The notes below the pieces were generated by a model that saw nothing but the letters and a program-made list of their open reading frames with translations, had not been told where the DNA came from and did no database searches. 64,000 bases of DNA from Sweltsa coloradensis (lineage: Eukaryota > Arthropoda > Insecta > Plecoptera > Chloroperlidae), in assembly GCA_024449915.1 (NCBI GenBank), contig JAMZAV010002024.1, forward strand, positions 186,001 to 250,000, written 5' to 3'. The position numbers were made by a program, and so were the translations under genes. This document shows, piece after piece, positions 19,931 through 29,536 of the stretch (the stretch's first letter is position 1; each line of letters opens with the position of its first letter).

Positions 19931-21083
19931 TAAATCTATCATGAGCCTCATAAAGGACAAGTCAAATCAAACAATGAACAATATTGTCCACTCACATGCC
20001 ACTAGGCAAGCCACCAACATACACATTAAATATCACAAGCGCAGACTCACACAAGTAAATTCAAGCTACATGAACATAAAATTATTTAACAATCTTTAAA
20101 AGTCGTTTTGGCGATTTGACCTATCTTTTTACCCTTTTAGTTTGAATTATGAATACAAACGTGTTTGTTATTGGAGTGATAATAACATGCTATTTGTTCC
20201 ATGGTTGTTTTCAACTACAGAAAGTGTCGTTTGGGTTGTTTTGTTTTGTTTTAGTAGCATTCGGTGGTGAAGATGGTATTGGTCGAGATACCTCTGTACA
20301 ACAGCTAACTGTAACAGGTGAAATTTCTTGCGGTAGTAATACAGTGAACATTAGCAAAAGCAGATGATAGTTTTCGTTGACTAGTTTTATACGTTTATGT
20401 AGTTGGTGTTCTGTAACGGAGAGTGGTGGCGACGGGCAGTGACGTACGACGATTTTGTCTCAACAAAGGGGGGACTAAAGAAACTGAGACACCAAGTCCC
20501 AGTTACCAAAATTGGTGATATGCATTTATTTATTTATTTTATTTATTTATTTAACGTCTATCCTATTCAGTTATAAAAACTGATTTACAAAGGAGGACAA
20601 CTAAATAAATCTAATTACATAGATGCAGACACAAATGAATTACATTCAAGTATAAATAAAGTATAAGTATTCGGTAATCTGTGTTTCAGATTTTTGTTTC
20701 TGACGTTTTTTGGGGGGTATGTTCAAATTCTCTGGCATCTTGGCGACCAATATATTTGGAATTTAATGTACGTTTTCATCTACTTCTAGCCGTTACAGTT
20801 GACTCTCTTTTCAGAATATGATTGTCGGAGATGCAGACGTGCATTGCGTTACTGATGTATCTCGAGGGAAATCGATGGTAACAATAGTTAAAGGTTCTCG
20901 AATAATAGGTCTAGCTCTACTGCAGAGTAAAATGAATCCCAACAAGGCTCTGCTGGACTTGCTCCGACTGACTGCGGTGACCAAGCAGGGGGTGTTTGGT
21001 TTTCAATTAATGGAAGAGAGCTGTAAACATTCTCCAGCATTTCTTCTAGAATGGACGGTGACGTGCTTTGGAATGAGGGGTGG
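19931..21083. other. Region downstream of the RT-like gene; possible small plus-strand gene
   Basis: It holds a TTTATTTATTTATT-rich segment (20524-20556) followed by AACTGATTTACAAAGGAGG, which recurs at 18000-18030. On the plus strand a 72-codon frame at 20149-20367 begins with a hydrophobic, signal-like stretch. A strong-looking acceptor CTCTCTTTTCAG ends at 20814. I cannot connect these into a convincing gene. On the minus strand AATAAA-type hexamers lie in the TTTATTTATTT tract, about 540 nt after the RT-like stop codon. Confidence 0.35.
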
Positions 21084-23492
21084 TCAGTACCCATATCGCA
21101 GCTTATGTTTTGGGTTTTCATGATTTGCATCAGAAGATGGTAGGGTCGGGCAGGAAGTCTCTGGACTCACACCGTTCAAAAGCCACATCAGGTCTTGAAT
21201 TTCGTTTTGGTGTGTGAAAGAAATAAATGAAGTCGCGGCTTCAGAATTAAAGTTGCTATCCACACGTTCGTTGAGTGACTGGCATTGAGGCTGAGCTGGT
21301 TGTATTTCAATAAAAGAAAAGTCATTTTGAACGTCAGATTTCGGATTGGAAATTTGAAAAAATGAAGGAAATGTATCTGGGCGTTCTTCGAAGGGCACAT
21401 GGGTTAGACGATCGGTCAGAATATTTTGCTCATCACTTGAAGTCGACAGAGGAATTCGGGGTTCGTGTTGATACTCGGATGGTGACGGAAGAATAGCAAA
21501 ATTACTTTCACGCTGATAATCTGAAATTGGGCTTTGAGTAAGGGTTTGGCTTTTGTCAGTAGACTTGAGAGAGTTGGTGATTTCATTATGCAAATCACGG
21601 AGTGGAAGTCCCTTGAGACAAGACAAGTGGTTATGTTCTGAAGTTGGTCTACTCATAACATATGCCGGGATCTCGCAGTCATTGCTCGAGTTAACGTGTT
21701 GCCGAATGGAATCGAACGTCCTTTGACGTTCTCCGATTGAATTGCACTCCACACTTGGAGCCAAGTGTTGTTCAGTATCCGTATGGCATTGCGACTCGTG
21801 AGCTTCTGGGCTTGAGTTGAAGGGTGAAAGTGAAGTGCCATGACCATTAATACGTCTCTCACACGCTGCTGGTACTAAAGACGGAATGTTTGATGACTGT
21901 TGCTGATTCACATCACGGTTGTATTGTCTTTCCCAGCGCCCTTTTGGCTTCCTCTTGCGCTCGAGTTCTGAAAAATTGTCGATTATTTGAGTTATCATAT
22001 AGCAAAGAGGTGTCTTGGTTTGAAGGCCGCAAATATTTTTATAGAGCTCCTTGACGCTAGCGGTCAATTGAGTTGAATGCCAAGTTATATTGCGGGATTT
22101 CACATTTGTGTACAAATTGATATAACTTGCCTCAACATATTGGCTGATCATTTTGTTGATTGTACCCTTTGTTAATTCCAAATGAGCTCGATGGGAGTTG
22201 ATATAGACGTTCAGGTCAACTCCATCGGGAACAAACTCATCTAAAGCCCACTGTGCACTTTCAATAGCTACTAGTAATATTTTGGTGATTTCTGGAACTG
22301 ACGTCGATGAAATTTTCGTAATTCTCTTATTGATTGTAGCGTTAAATTCAGGCGCGTATGCAATTATTCGTCCTTCGAGTACATCTGAATAGATAAAAAT
22401 TGTTCGGTCTTGTCGCTTAAGAAGTCTTGGTTCGCGTACATTACATTTGTCCATGACAGCGGCAAGTAGTTTCACATCTCCGCCGCGAAGTTCTTCTTCT
22501 ACGAGTCGGGGCATCCGAAGATGGTGAGAAACCCAAAACCATAAGCAGGCAACATTCTCGCGCTCAACGAAATCGAGATGATTTATATTAGAGATACATT
22601 CAAGGATCGTGTCGTGTGCCTCTTGATTCATTTGGACTACTTGGTTTCTACTACTGACTTCGAAACCAACGAACTCAATCTTGGTACTGGGAACAAGGAC
22701 ACTATTTTCTCTATCGATGTCAACTCCCAAAGTGTCCACGACAAAACTGACAATCTCGTCTGGGTTGAAGTCTGGTGCGAATATGAGCCACTCATCCTGG
22801 TACATCGCTGTACGCACGCCAAACTTGTTCTCTAGAATGTCCCCGACCACTTCCACCCAACGCTGCGCAATGTGTGCTGATCGCGGATGTCCTGGTGTAA
22901 GTCTAGTCATCGAGAAATAACAGCCACGATAAAAGATGCCAAAATACTTCTGCATCTCCTCTGAGATACTCAGCTGGGCAAACATATTTGTCAACTTTAT
23001 TTTTATCATCTTGTCGTATGGAGAAATACATTGTATAGATTTCGCAGACGAGAATAGTCGAAGGTAATTTCTTCTGGGATAAAGGTGTGCCCAGGGTTTG
23101 AAGTCTTGAACTACATCGAAGGTGTCGTCCGCCCTGGGAACAACGGTGAGTCGGAAGGCAGCACGGATGCGTCTGTTGACCCTTACGATGTTGTGCGTCA
23201 ACATGTCGCGAATTGCCACGTCCAGCTCTGGTGAAGTGGGAGTTCTCGCGAAGTGCATCACTTTAACACTAGGCGGCGGCTCTATGTGGGCACCTACCTC
23301 AGACAGAAGCGTTGCCCAGGTACAGTTATTACGCTTGGCTATGTTGTCGGGGTGGGTGCCGTAGGTGAAGGCTGCGATGGGCTGGAGGGTGATGGTGTTG
23401 AAACGGTTCTCGCCCGTGCTGTGGCCAATCAAGGCGCGGTGTAGGTCAGACCTCCTTCCGCGCTGGGGCCGCGCAACCTCGGAGCGACGCAT
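21084..23492 (-). CDS. RT/RNase H-like protein of DIRS-type ancestry, active sites degenerate, frame intact
   Basis: This is an 802-codon open frame. Residues 68-280 follow the order of a reverse transcriptase. A finger region has RLTVVPRADDTFDVVQDFKP (114-133). The motif A position reads KIKLTNMFAQLSI (164-176), motif B TRLTPGHPRSA (196-206) and motif C YQDE (231-234). Motifs D/E read LGVDIDRENSVLVP and KIEFVGFEV (255-279), the latter pair being close to DIRS-like elements. RNase H-like pieces are IYSDVLEG (367-374), VPEITKILLVAIESA (399-413) and NVYINSHRA (428-436). The motif A aspartate is replaced by K166, the second Asp of YxDD is Glu234, and RNase H lacks its third and fourth acidic residues. 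Polymerisation is therefore not expected. Residues 510-802 are Ser/Gln/Pro-rich, and no tyrosine recombinase or methyltransferase is seen. The frame stays open upstream of Met1 to a probable acceptor at 23528. It is most likely a domesticated or host-retained gene; a remnant element is the alternative. Confidence 0.85.
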   Translation of the reverse strand: MRRSEVARPQRGRRSDLHRALIGHSTGENRFNTITLQPIAAFTYGTHPDNIAKRNNCTWATLLSEVGAHIEPPPSVKVMHFARTPTSPELDVAIRDMLTHNIVRVNRRIRAAFRLTVVPRADDTFDVVQDFKPWAHLYPRRNYLRLFSSAKSIQCISPYDKMIKIKLTNMFAQLSISEEMQKYFGIFYRGCYFSMTRLTPGHPRSAHIAQRWVEVVGDILENKFGVRTAMYQDEWLIFAPDFNPDEIVSFVVDTLGVDIDRENSVLVPSTKIEFVGFEVSSRNQVVQMNQEAHDTILECISNINHLDFVERENVACLWFWVSHHLRMPRLVEEELRGGDVKLLAAVMDKCNVREPRLLKRQDRTIFIYSDVLEGRIIAYAPEFNATINKRITKISSTSVPEITKILLVAIESAQWALDEFVPDGVDLNVYINSHRAHLELTKGTINKMISQYVEASYINLYTNVKSRNITWHSTQLTASVKELYKNICGLQTKTPLCYMITQIIDNFSELERKRKPKGRWERQYNRDVNQQQSSNIPSLVPAACERRINGHGTSLSPFNSSPEAHESQCHTDTEQHLAPSVECNSIGERQRTFDSIRQHVNSSNDCEIPAYVMSRPTSEHNHLSCLKGLPLRDLHNEITNSLKSTDKSQTLTQSPISDYQRESNFAILPSPSEYQHEPRIPLSTSSDEQNILTDRLTHVPFEERPDTFPSFFQISNPKSDVQNDFSFIEIQPAQPQCQSLNERVDSNFNSEAATSFISFTHQNEIQDLMWLLNGVSPETSCPTLPSSDANHENPKHKLRYGY

Positions 23493-23527
23493 ATCCCACG
23501 TGAGGTGGAGATCGTCCCAGGCAGGAC
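23493..23527 (-). CDS. Probable in-frame 5' extension of the RT-like exon
   Basis: Between the in-frame TAA upstream and Met1 the frame reads PAWDDLHLTWD, and CTCTCCCAG (minus strand) precedes it. If this is the acceptor, the exon starts at 23527 and the true N terminus lies in an upstream exon. HINE-1c begins only about 110 bp further upstream, probably within the intron. Confidence 0.4.
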
Positions 23528-23529
23528 CT
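23528..23529 (-). other. Candidate splice acceptor of the RT-like gene
   Basis: Read on the minus strand, TTTAAACTCTCCCAG precedes the open frame, with TTTAAC-like branch-point sequences 10-30 nt further upstream. This is the only strong acceptor-like site just before the coding frame. Confidence 0.4.
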
Positions 23530-23638
23530 GGGAGAGTTTAAATGAACATGTTAAATTAAAATGGCAAAAAATAAAAATAAAGCCCCATTGAGCTTGGATA
23601 TAAAAAAAAATATAAGATGCATTGATTGCAGACACATA

Positions 23639-24345
23639 ATTGGATGAGCGTAGCGAGCAAAGCGAAGATTCCATTTCACTACACTGTGTGTCTGTTAGCA
23701 CGATTCCGGCTAAACCAATTCCAATTGCGATAAAATTTTATGGAGGTCTTCGAAATCTCTGAACCAAGAACTGCCACGTTTTTGAGCGCAATCGAAAAAT
23801 TATTTCTCATGAAAATCGCAATTTTACGATTTTTTTCGATTTTTAAAAAAATTCTTCGACTAATAAAATCTACATGGTTAGTCCGATTTTCATGATTTTT
23901 TTTTACAGAACCTTAATTTTATGAATTAAGATATTCGTGTTTAATTTGAGCACAATCGAAAAATTATTTCTCATGAAAATCGAAATTTTACGTTTTTTTT
24001 CCACAATTCTTTGACTTTATAACACCTACATGCTTTATTCCGATTGTAATTATTTTTTTACAGAACCTTAATTTTATGAATTAATATATTCGTGTAAAAT
24101 TTTGAGCGCAATCGAATAATTATTTCTTATGAAAATCGCAATTTTTACGCTTTTTTTTCTTTTTTTAAATTACGATTAATAAAAAAAAAAATGTTTTTTT
24201 TTATTTAATTTTATTTTATTTAAAAAAATTATCGACTTAGTAATAATTTTTTCACAAAACAACAGAAAATCCGCATAACACATGGCAGGTCAATGCACCA
24301 ATTACGCTCATCCAACAACGCGGCGGGACTTAAGCGTTTTCCTAG
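23639..24345 (+). mobile_element. HINE-1 copy c
   Basis: It starts TTGGATGAGCGTAGCGAGC and ends with CTCATCCAACAACGCGG and CCTAG. It lacks the CCGGAATG plus T-tract block of other copies (deleted after CACTACACTG). Internal sub-repeats with GAGCGCAATCGAA are present. Confidence 0.85.
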
Positions 24346-24524
24346 TATGTTGCCAGGGCTTGATATCTGATACGATACGCCGTATCCTTTTTGAGGGCAT
24401 CCAAATAATCCAACTTATTTACTACACATTTGCATTATATTTTCTATTCACTAATTGAATTGAATCATGTCATCACGTGGGTGGATTTGTATGATATAAC
24501 TCGTTCAGAGAATCAGAGTAAGCT

Positions 24525-24616
24525 ATAAGTATGGAGTTGAGTACAGTTTTTGGTCTCAGTACATCATGTAAACACATAAAATCAGGTACCGTGTACCGTA
24601 CCGGTTGGGTTCGGTC
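24525..24616 (+). repeat. Dispersed repeat fragment, second copy at 3697-3790
   Basis: AGTATGGAGTTGAGTAC, TTTTTGGTCTCAGTAC, CATGTAAACACAT and CGGTTGGGTTCGGT are collinear with the copy upstream of BABAM1. Confidence 0.6.
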
Positions 24617-24686
24617 CGACGAAATGGTACGACCGTACATGAAAGACCGTACTGAGTAAATTCGTGTGTAAACAGCTTCCGGTAGA

Positions 24687-24783
24687 ACCTTCAAAACCTT
24701 TAACGTCGCTATTTTAAACGAAAGTACTTTTCCATTGACAGTCCTTTATATTTAAAATAGCGACGTCAAAGGTTTTGTAGGTG
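24687..24783. repeat. Short palindrome, arms about 32 bp
   Basis: ACCTTCAAAACCTTTAACGT and CGCTATTTTAAA at 24687-24718 are mirrored by TTTAAAATAGCGACGTCAAA and GGTTTTGTAGGT at 24751-24783. A related half site, TTTAAAATAGCATTGTTAAA, lies at about 5702. It may be the fused ends of a MITE. Confidence 0.65.
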
Positions 24784-25446
24784 GAGTATGTTGGCGTAGG
24801 CCGTGTCACTCCTGGCGCAAAGTTTGCAGCCGGAAAGGATGTTTTCGAGGCTTTGTTCAAAATAATTGTGTTTTCCTGACCTCCTGAAACTCAGATGGAG
24901 TAGATGTAGTAGTTATGATTGTCTAATGAAATGTTTTTACTGAATTTTTACATTTTTTGGAGGGGTCCCGTTAATGAACAAGTACCCAGCTTCCTGAGTG
25001 GGAACCGAACTGAATAACATGCAGCCAACTTGCAAATTTATAAAAATAAGTTTACAAAATATGTTCTTTGGGCTTCATCTTCGAATGTAGATCCTCCACG
25101 CTCAGGCATATTTCTTTAGGAAAAAAGAAAGTAGGCCTAATGTTACTTCAGTTGTTCGAATTTCGAAAATTTAATTTTGTGGAACATGTTCTGTAGGTGC
25201 TCTAGAACTCGAATGTGCTAAACATTTTGAGTACAGGCAATTGCCTCATATCAAAAGTTTCGTCTCAAAATGATGAAAAACTTCTGTCCGGTGTCCACTT
25301 CGACAGCCGAGACCGGAAGCCTATTGTTGTTGCTGTGGTTGTACATTTCATTTAAACATTTGTACACCTTTTAGATGGTATATTCTATACTAAAAATGCT
25401 CTATTCTTTCCCTATTTCGTCTTAGCAAGTGTGCTTTATAAGATTT

Positions 25447-26125
25447 TTGGATGAGGGAAGCGAAGACTTCAATTTCACTGACCCCCCCCCTAAAAAAAAA
25501 AATCTCGTTTTTTTGTTGTATTTTTGTCTGTTTGTTTGCGCTCTACCAGGCAAACGGCATATGCGATCTTGATGAAAATTTGAGGGGACCTTCGAATTCT
25601 CTAAACTTAGACTTGCCAGATTTTGGTCCAATCGATCAAATATTTTATGATTATCGTACTTTTACGCTTTTCTGATTTTTAATGAGATATTTTCGTGATA
25701 TTTGGCAAACGGCTACTCCGATCTTGATGAAACTTTGTGGGAACGTTTAAAATCACTTAAATTATGTATGTTATGATTTTAGAGGCACTTGAAGATATAT
25801 TTCTTATAGTAATCGTACTTTTGCGATTTTCCCTCCGGTTTTTAATACGATATTTTCATGATATTTGGTTTGATTCTGACCAAACGGGTAGGGCTACAAC
25901 GTTCATATTTTACATTGACTTAAAGATTATTTTGTTGTAGTGCCTTTTGAAAGAAAAAGTTGGTAAAAATTCATTGAAATTAAAGTTTTAATATAAGACT
26001 TTTACAGGTGTATAATTAACAATTAAGTGATATCAAGTAACTATAGATAAAGCAATGAGATTTCACTTAAAAACGTAATCATTGGACCGAAATATTACAA
26101 AAAAAAAATTCGCGAAGCGGCCTAG
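25447..26125 (+). mobile_element. HINE-2 copy c, with GCGAAGCGGCCTAG terminus
   Basis: TTGGATGAGGGAAGCGAAGAC begins the element, and TTCGCGAAGCGGCCTAG ends it. The hairpin and inverted CTCATCCA are deleted. The empty site in R1 copy 2 (ATGATTTTACAAAAT) confirms the boundaries and shows no target duplication. Confidence 0.8.
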
Positions 26126-26480
26126 TACAAAATTAAACTGAAATGTATTCGCAATTAGTACGAAAACGGTCAGTGTAACCATCAAAAGGTGTTGAAGATA
26201 AGTAATTTTTGGTAGTGTTTTACGAATAATTTAGGAATAGGAATAAAGACAAAAAAACTGTTTCAAATAAATGTTTTCCTTATTTCAATACCTGTGTAAA
26301 ACATCCAAACATTTTGGAATATCTCATCATCGATGGCCGAGATATAGAAGTTTGAATGTTAGCTCCTGCATGGTGAATCCGTTATGTTATTTTCTTAATT
26401 GCTCTGAGTATTCAGGGGAAAAAGTGAAAAAATTAGACAATAAGTGAAACAGGCAACAAACTTTCCAGTTTGATGTCTAG

Positions 26481-27761
26481 TGACCAGACGTACCGGTTTG
26501 ACCGGTACAGTACCGTTTTCAGAACACGTGTACCGGTGTCCCGAGAGACTCATTAAATTGACGTATTTGTACCGGTTTGCAATTTTGGGGAGAAAGTTTT
26601 TTCTTAACTATACCGAGCATGGAAAGATAATGTTTTACTTAAAAAAATTCAATTCTCTGATAAATACTAATAGTGAAAGTAAAACAATGACATAGTTCTT
26701 CCACTTCCATGAAGATAATTCATTTTCTCTAGGGGTGTGCGGGTATTATTAATGATTTTGGTGGAGGTGCCGGGTCGCGCACGTGTGTGAAAACGTAAAA
26801 ATCGTTAGATCTATATATTTTTGTCGTTACCTTACAAATGCTGATTACTTAGCCTTAATAGTAACTTGAGTCTTTTGATACAACTTTATATTCATTTTGG
26901 AAAACTTTTTTGTGCACAAATAATAAAAATATATGTCACTTTAGTGTTTGTTTCAACATTTTCATGTAATATCACTTACTGAATGTCATAGCCTAAGCCT
27001 AATAATATTTGTGCTTGATCATTAAAATGATCTAGAGAAAGGTCACATTTTTAAAATCAATTAGATGTTACTCTGTCTTCACGTTTGGAGCCTACATTTA
27101 GACAAACATCAATAAATACAATTATTATTGTTCATATTGTAAATAATAAATAAAGTCAAAGACCATAATAAAGAAATTTAAAAAAATAAGATGAAGTTCT
27201 TGGATTCGAATTGGACTCCATACTTAGTTAGTACTCGTTTCGGACTAAAAAATCAGGACTCGCACACCACTAATTTTCTCAGTCACTATTACATTGATTT
27301 TGTTTAGAGATAATGGAAAATCAAAATGTATCAATCACACAACTGAACTAAGTTTTTAATTAATTACATACATACACTTATTATTTCGTTGTAAAGACAA
27401 AGATTTGTATTAAAAATTTAACCATCCATATTATACAAATTAAATGCATTTTCTAATTATCTTTATTCTAAATGATTAGGGCTTCATTAGTATGATACCC
27501 TCATCAATACATTTTTATCTGCTGAATGTTTGTATTTTGTTTTGTACTATAATTTTTGAACCACCAGATAAAGATTTTATGACTACAAAAATATACACAT
27601 AACCATATTTAATCATATTTTGATGTCAGAAAGCAATTTTCTGGGCATTTGACTCAAATATATCTCTAAAAAGATCGCCTCTGGAGGCTGGGGGCTCTGC
27701 CCCAGACCCCGGAATGGACCGGAATGGTCCGCTCCATATGAGAGTAAGGATAAAGTTTTGG
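26481..27761 (-). repeat. Repeat B, copy 1 (DNA-transposon-like)
   Basis: TGACCAGACGTACCGG, CACACGTGTGTGAAAACGTA-like strings, AATGTCATAGCCTAAGCC, TGGAGCCTACATTTAGA and TCGCCTCTGGAGGCTGGGGG run collinear with the reverse complement of 39697-41332. The outer right end is eroded. R1 copy 2 lacks it, so it was inserted into R1. Confidence 0.65.
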
Positions 27762-28145
27762 AACAGCCTAAAAATGGGGTCCCCACAAAGTGTCCTCCAG
27801 TGAGATATGAATTTTTAAATTTGAATATATTTTTATTGAGTTTACGCGAATTTTTGGCATAATGCTATTATACAAATCGGTAGGGATACGGTTTTACATA
27901 CATAATCATTAATAAAAACAACAACAACAACAATACACAACAACAATATTAAAAAATAAAATGGCTTTCCTATTTTATGACCTCCAGTGATATTTGACTT
28001 ATTTAGCATAAACTGTGCTGTGTCGCGATTGAAAAGAGTTAACGTCTAAATAATAAGAATAAAACTATTTTTGAAACTAAATTTGAAGAAAAATATAAGG
28101 AAAAAGGCATACAAAAGCTAAAAAAATTCCAACATGGCGGCCTAT

Positions 28146-28810
28146 TACTTAGTTATAGTCCTGCGGCAAAGCAGGAGATAATCAAGGAATACTTCGTTTT
28201 ATTTATAAAAGCATACAATTAGGCATGATGACTGGGCGTAATCTCTACAGGACAGATGATACAAGGATATTATCCTACGCAAAAATGTACCCAGAAACCC
28301 TTAAAATTTATGAAGGCGGCCAAATATGAACTTTTCTTTAATTATGGTTTGATTTTATTGATTTGCATTTTATGAGCCTAATTTCAGGTGGTTAATAGAT
28401 ATTTAAGGTTAAAACTAAAATTTTGTAGTATAGGAAACCCCAAAATCTAAGATTGAGGGCAAATGTATACAGTGTGTTATTTATTTTTGGATATTATGAT
28501 TAAATTTCGTTGTCTTTAATCCGCTTTGTGTAGTTTTAATGTCAAATTTAATACCATAGTTTAATCTGATTTCCCACAATTTACAAAAATTCAATTGCAA
28601 GATGGAGTCTAAAATCTTATTTGTTGTATTTAGTTGATCTGAATGGTTTTTACTTTATTCAATTACTATTAGGTGCTGAATACGAATACAAGGTACAAAA
28701 TTGTTTTTTTGAATGTCCAAAGCCTTACCAAAAAGGTATAGTGTAGTCGGTAAGATGTAAATAAAGTAACTATATTAGGGGTTTAGTGAGAAAATTGCAT
28801 AAATTTCAGC
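28146..28810. other. Intergenic stretch without recognisable gene
   Basis: This is AT-rich unique-looking DNA. I see no coding frame, RNA gene or repeat that recurs in the window. Confidence 0.4.

Positions 28811-28866
<56 letters not shown>
28811..28866 (+). repeat. (AAT)n microsatellite
   Basis: An uninterrupted run of about 18 ATA/AAT units. Confidence 0.95.
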
Positions 28867-28937
28867 TGGCTACGGAGGACGGAGACTATTTTAATATTTT
28901 GGGTGTTTGGAGGGGGTGCAACTTTGGGGGTAGCTAG

Positions 28938-29026
28938 TGATGTGAGACGAGAAATCTCCAGGAGAAGTTTCTCGAGAACGAGAAATTTCTCCGAGAAATT
29001 CTCCGAGGTCGGAGAACCGGGAGAAT
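28938..29026. repeat. Cluster of GAGAAATTTCTC-type palindromes
   Basis: Several overlapping self-complementary copies of GGAGAAATTTCTCC and CGAGAAATTCTCCG occur within 90 bp, beginning GTGATGTGAGACGAGAAATC. This may be the end of an unclassified DNA element. Confidence 0.5.
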
Positions 29027-29282
29027 TTTTGAGCTTTTATTTTAATTCTTAACTTTATTCAGTAGACCTAGAGAACTAGATCCTACCTGTGCATTCTAAA
29101 AAATAAAACATGCATGTCTCCCAAAATTTTCTCATGATTTTTCACTTTTCTCCTGTATGGAGAAATTACTCAAGGATTTTCAAAAAAAAAAATCCCAGTA
29201 ATTTAAATCACTCAAAAGCATTCTCTAGAAAACTATAGGCTTATTTCTATGCTCACACATTTGTCTTAAATCCTTGAAAAAT

Positions 29283-29536
29283 GTATTAATATTAGGATAA
29301 TGAGTTTCCTGGACAAATACAACATTCTCTCTATCCAGAAATATGGATTTAGACAAAACAGTGGTACGTCAGAATTCTGATGCTGTTTACGAATTAACGA
29401 AGCAGCTCTATGGTTCTCTTGATTCTAACAAAAAAGTGCTAGCGGTGTTCTTAGACCTCGCCAAAGCATTCGATACCGTCGACCACGCTATTCTCTTAGA
29501 TAAGCTGGAAAGTATAGGAGCTCGGGGAACCCCTCT
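29283..29536 (+). mobile_element. LINE RT fragment (CR1/Jockey-like), upstream half
   Basis: [11 protein letters not shown] (about 29337-29370) and [20 protein letters not shown] (about 29447-29506) are RT palm sequences; FLDLAKAFD holds the motif A aspartate. The frame is cut off at 29536 by the LTR element and continues at 37591. Confidence 0.85.
29533..29536 (+). repeat. Target duplication CTCT (left) of the LTR element
   Basis: CTCT precedes the LTR at 29533-29536 and follows the other LTR at 37591-37594. A 4-bp duplication fits a Ty3-type integrase. Confidence 0.75.

Larger units (their letters stand above)
25205..28145 (+). repeat. Dispersed repeat R1, copy 1, holding two later insertions
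   Basis: This composite matches the reverse complement of 44825-46440 in order. Shared strings include ATATCAAAAGTTTCGTCTCA, GGTCAGTGTAACCATCAA, CATCCAAACATTTTGGAATA (one base differs), TGGGGTCCCCACAAAGTGTC and TTTTATGACCTCCAGTGATA. It is interrupted by HINE-2c (25447-26125) and by repeat B (26481-27761). No coding frame is evident, so its class is unknown. Confidence 0.75.

Noticed and set aside
21084..23492. Reading the RT-like protein as telomerase, a Penelope-like RT or a LINE RT
   Set aside because: No telomerase or GIY-YIG domain is visible. The motif D/E spacing (NSVLVP...KIEFVGFEV) with an adjoining RNase H-like region fits DIRS-like elements much better than LINEs.
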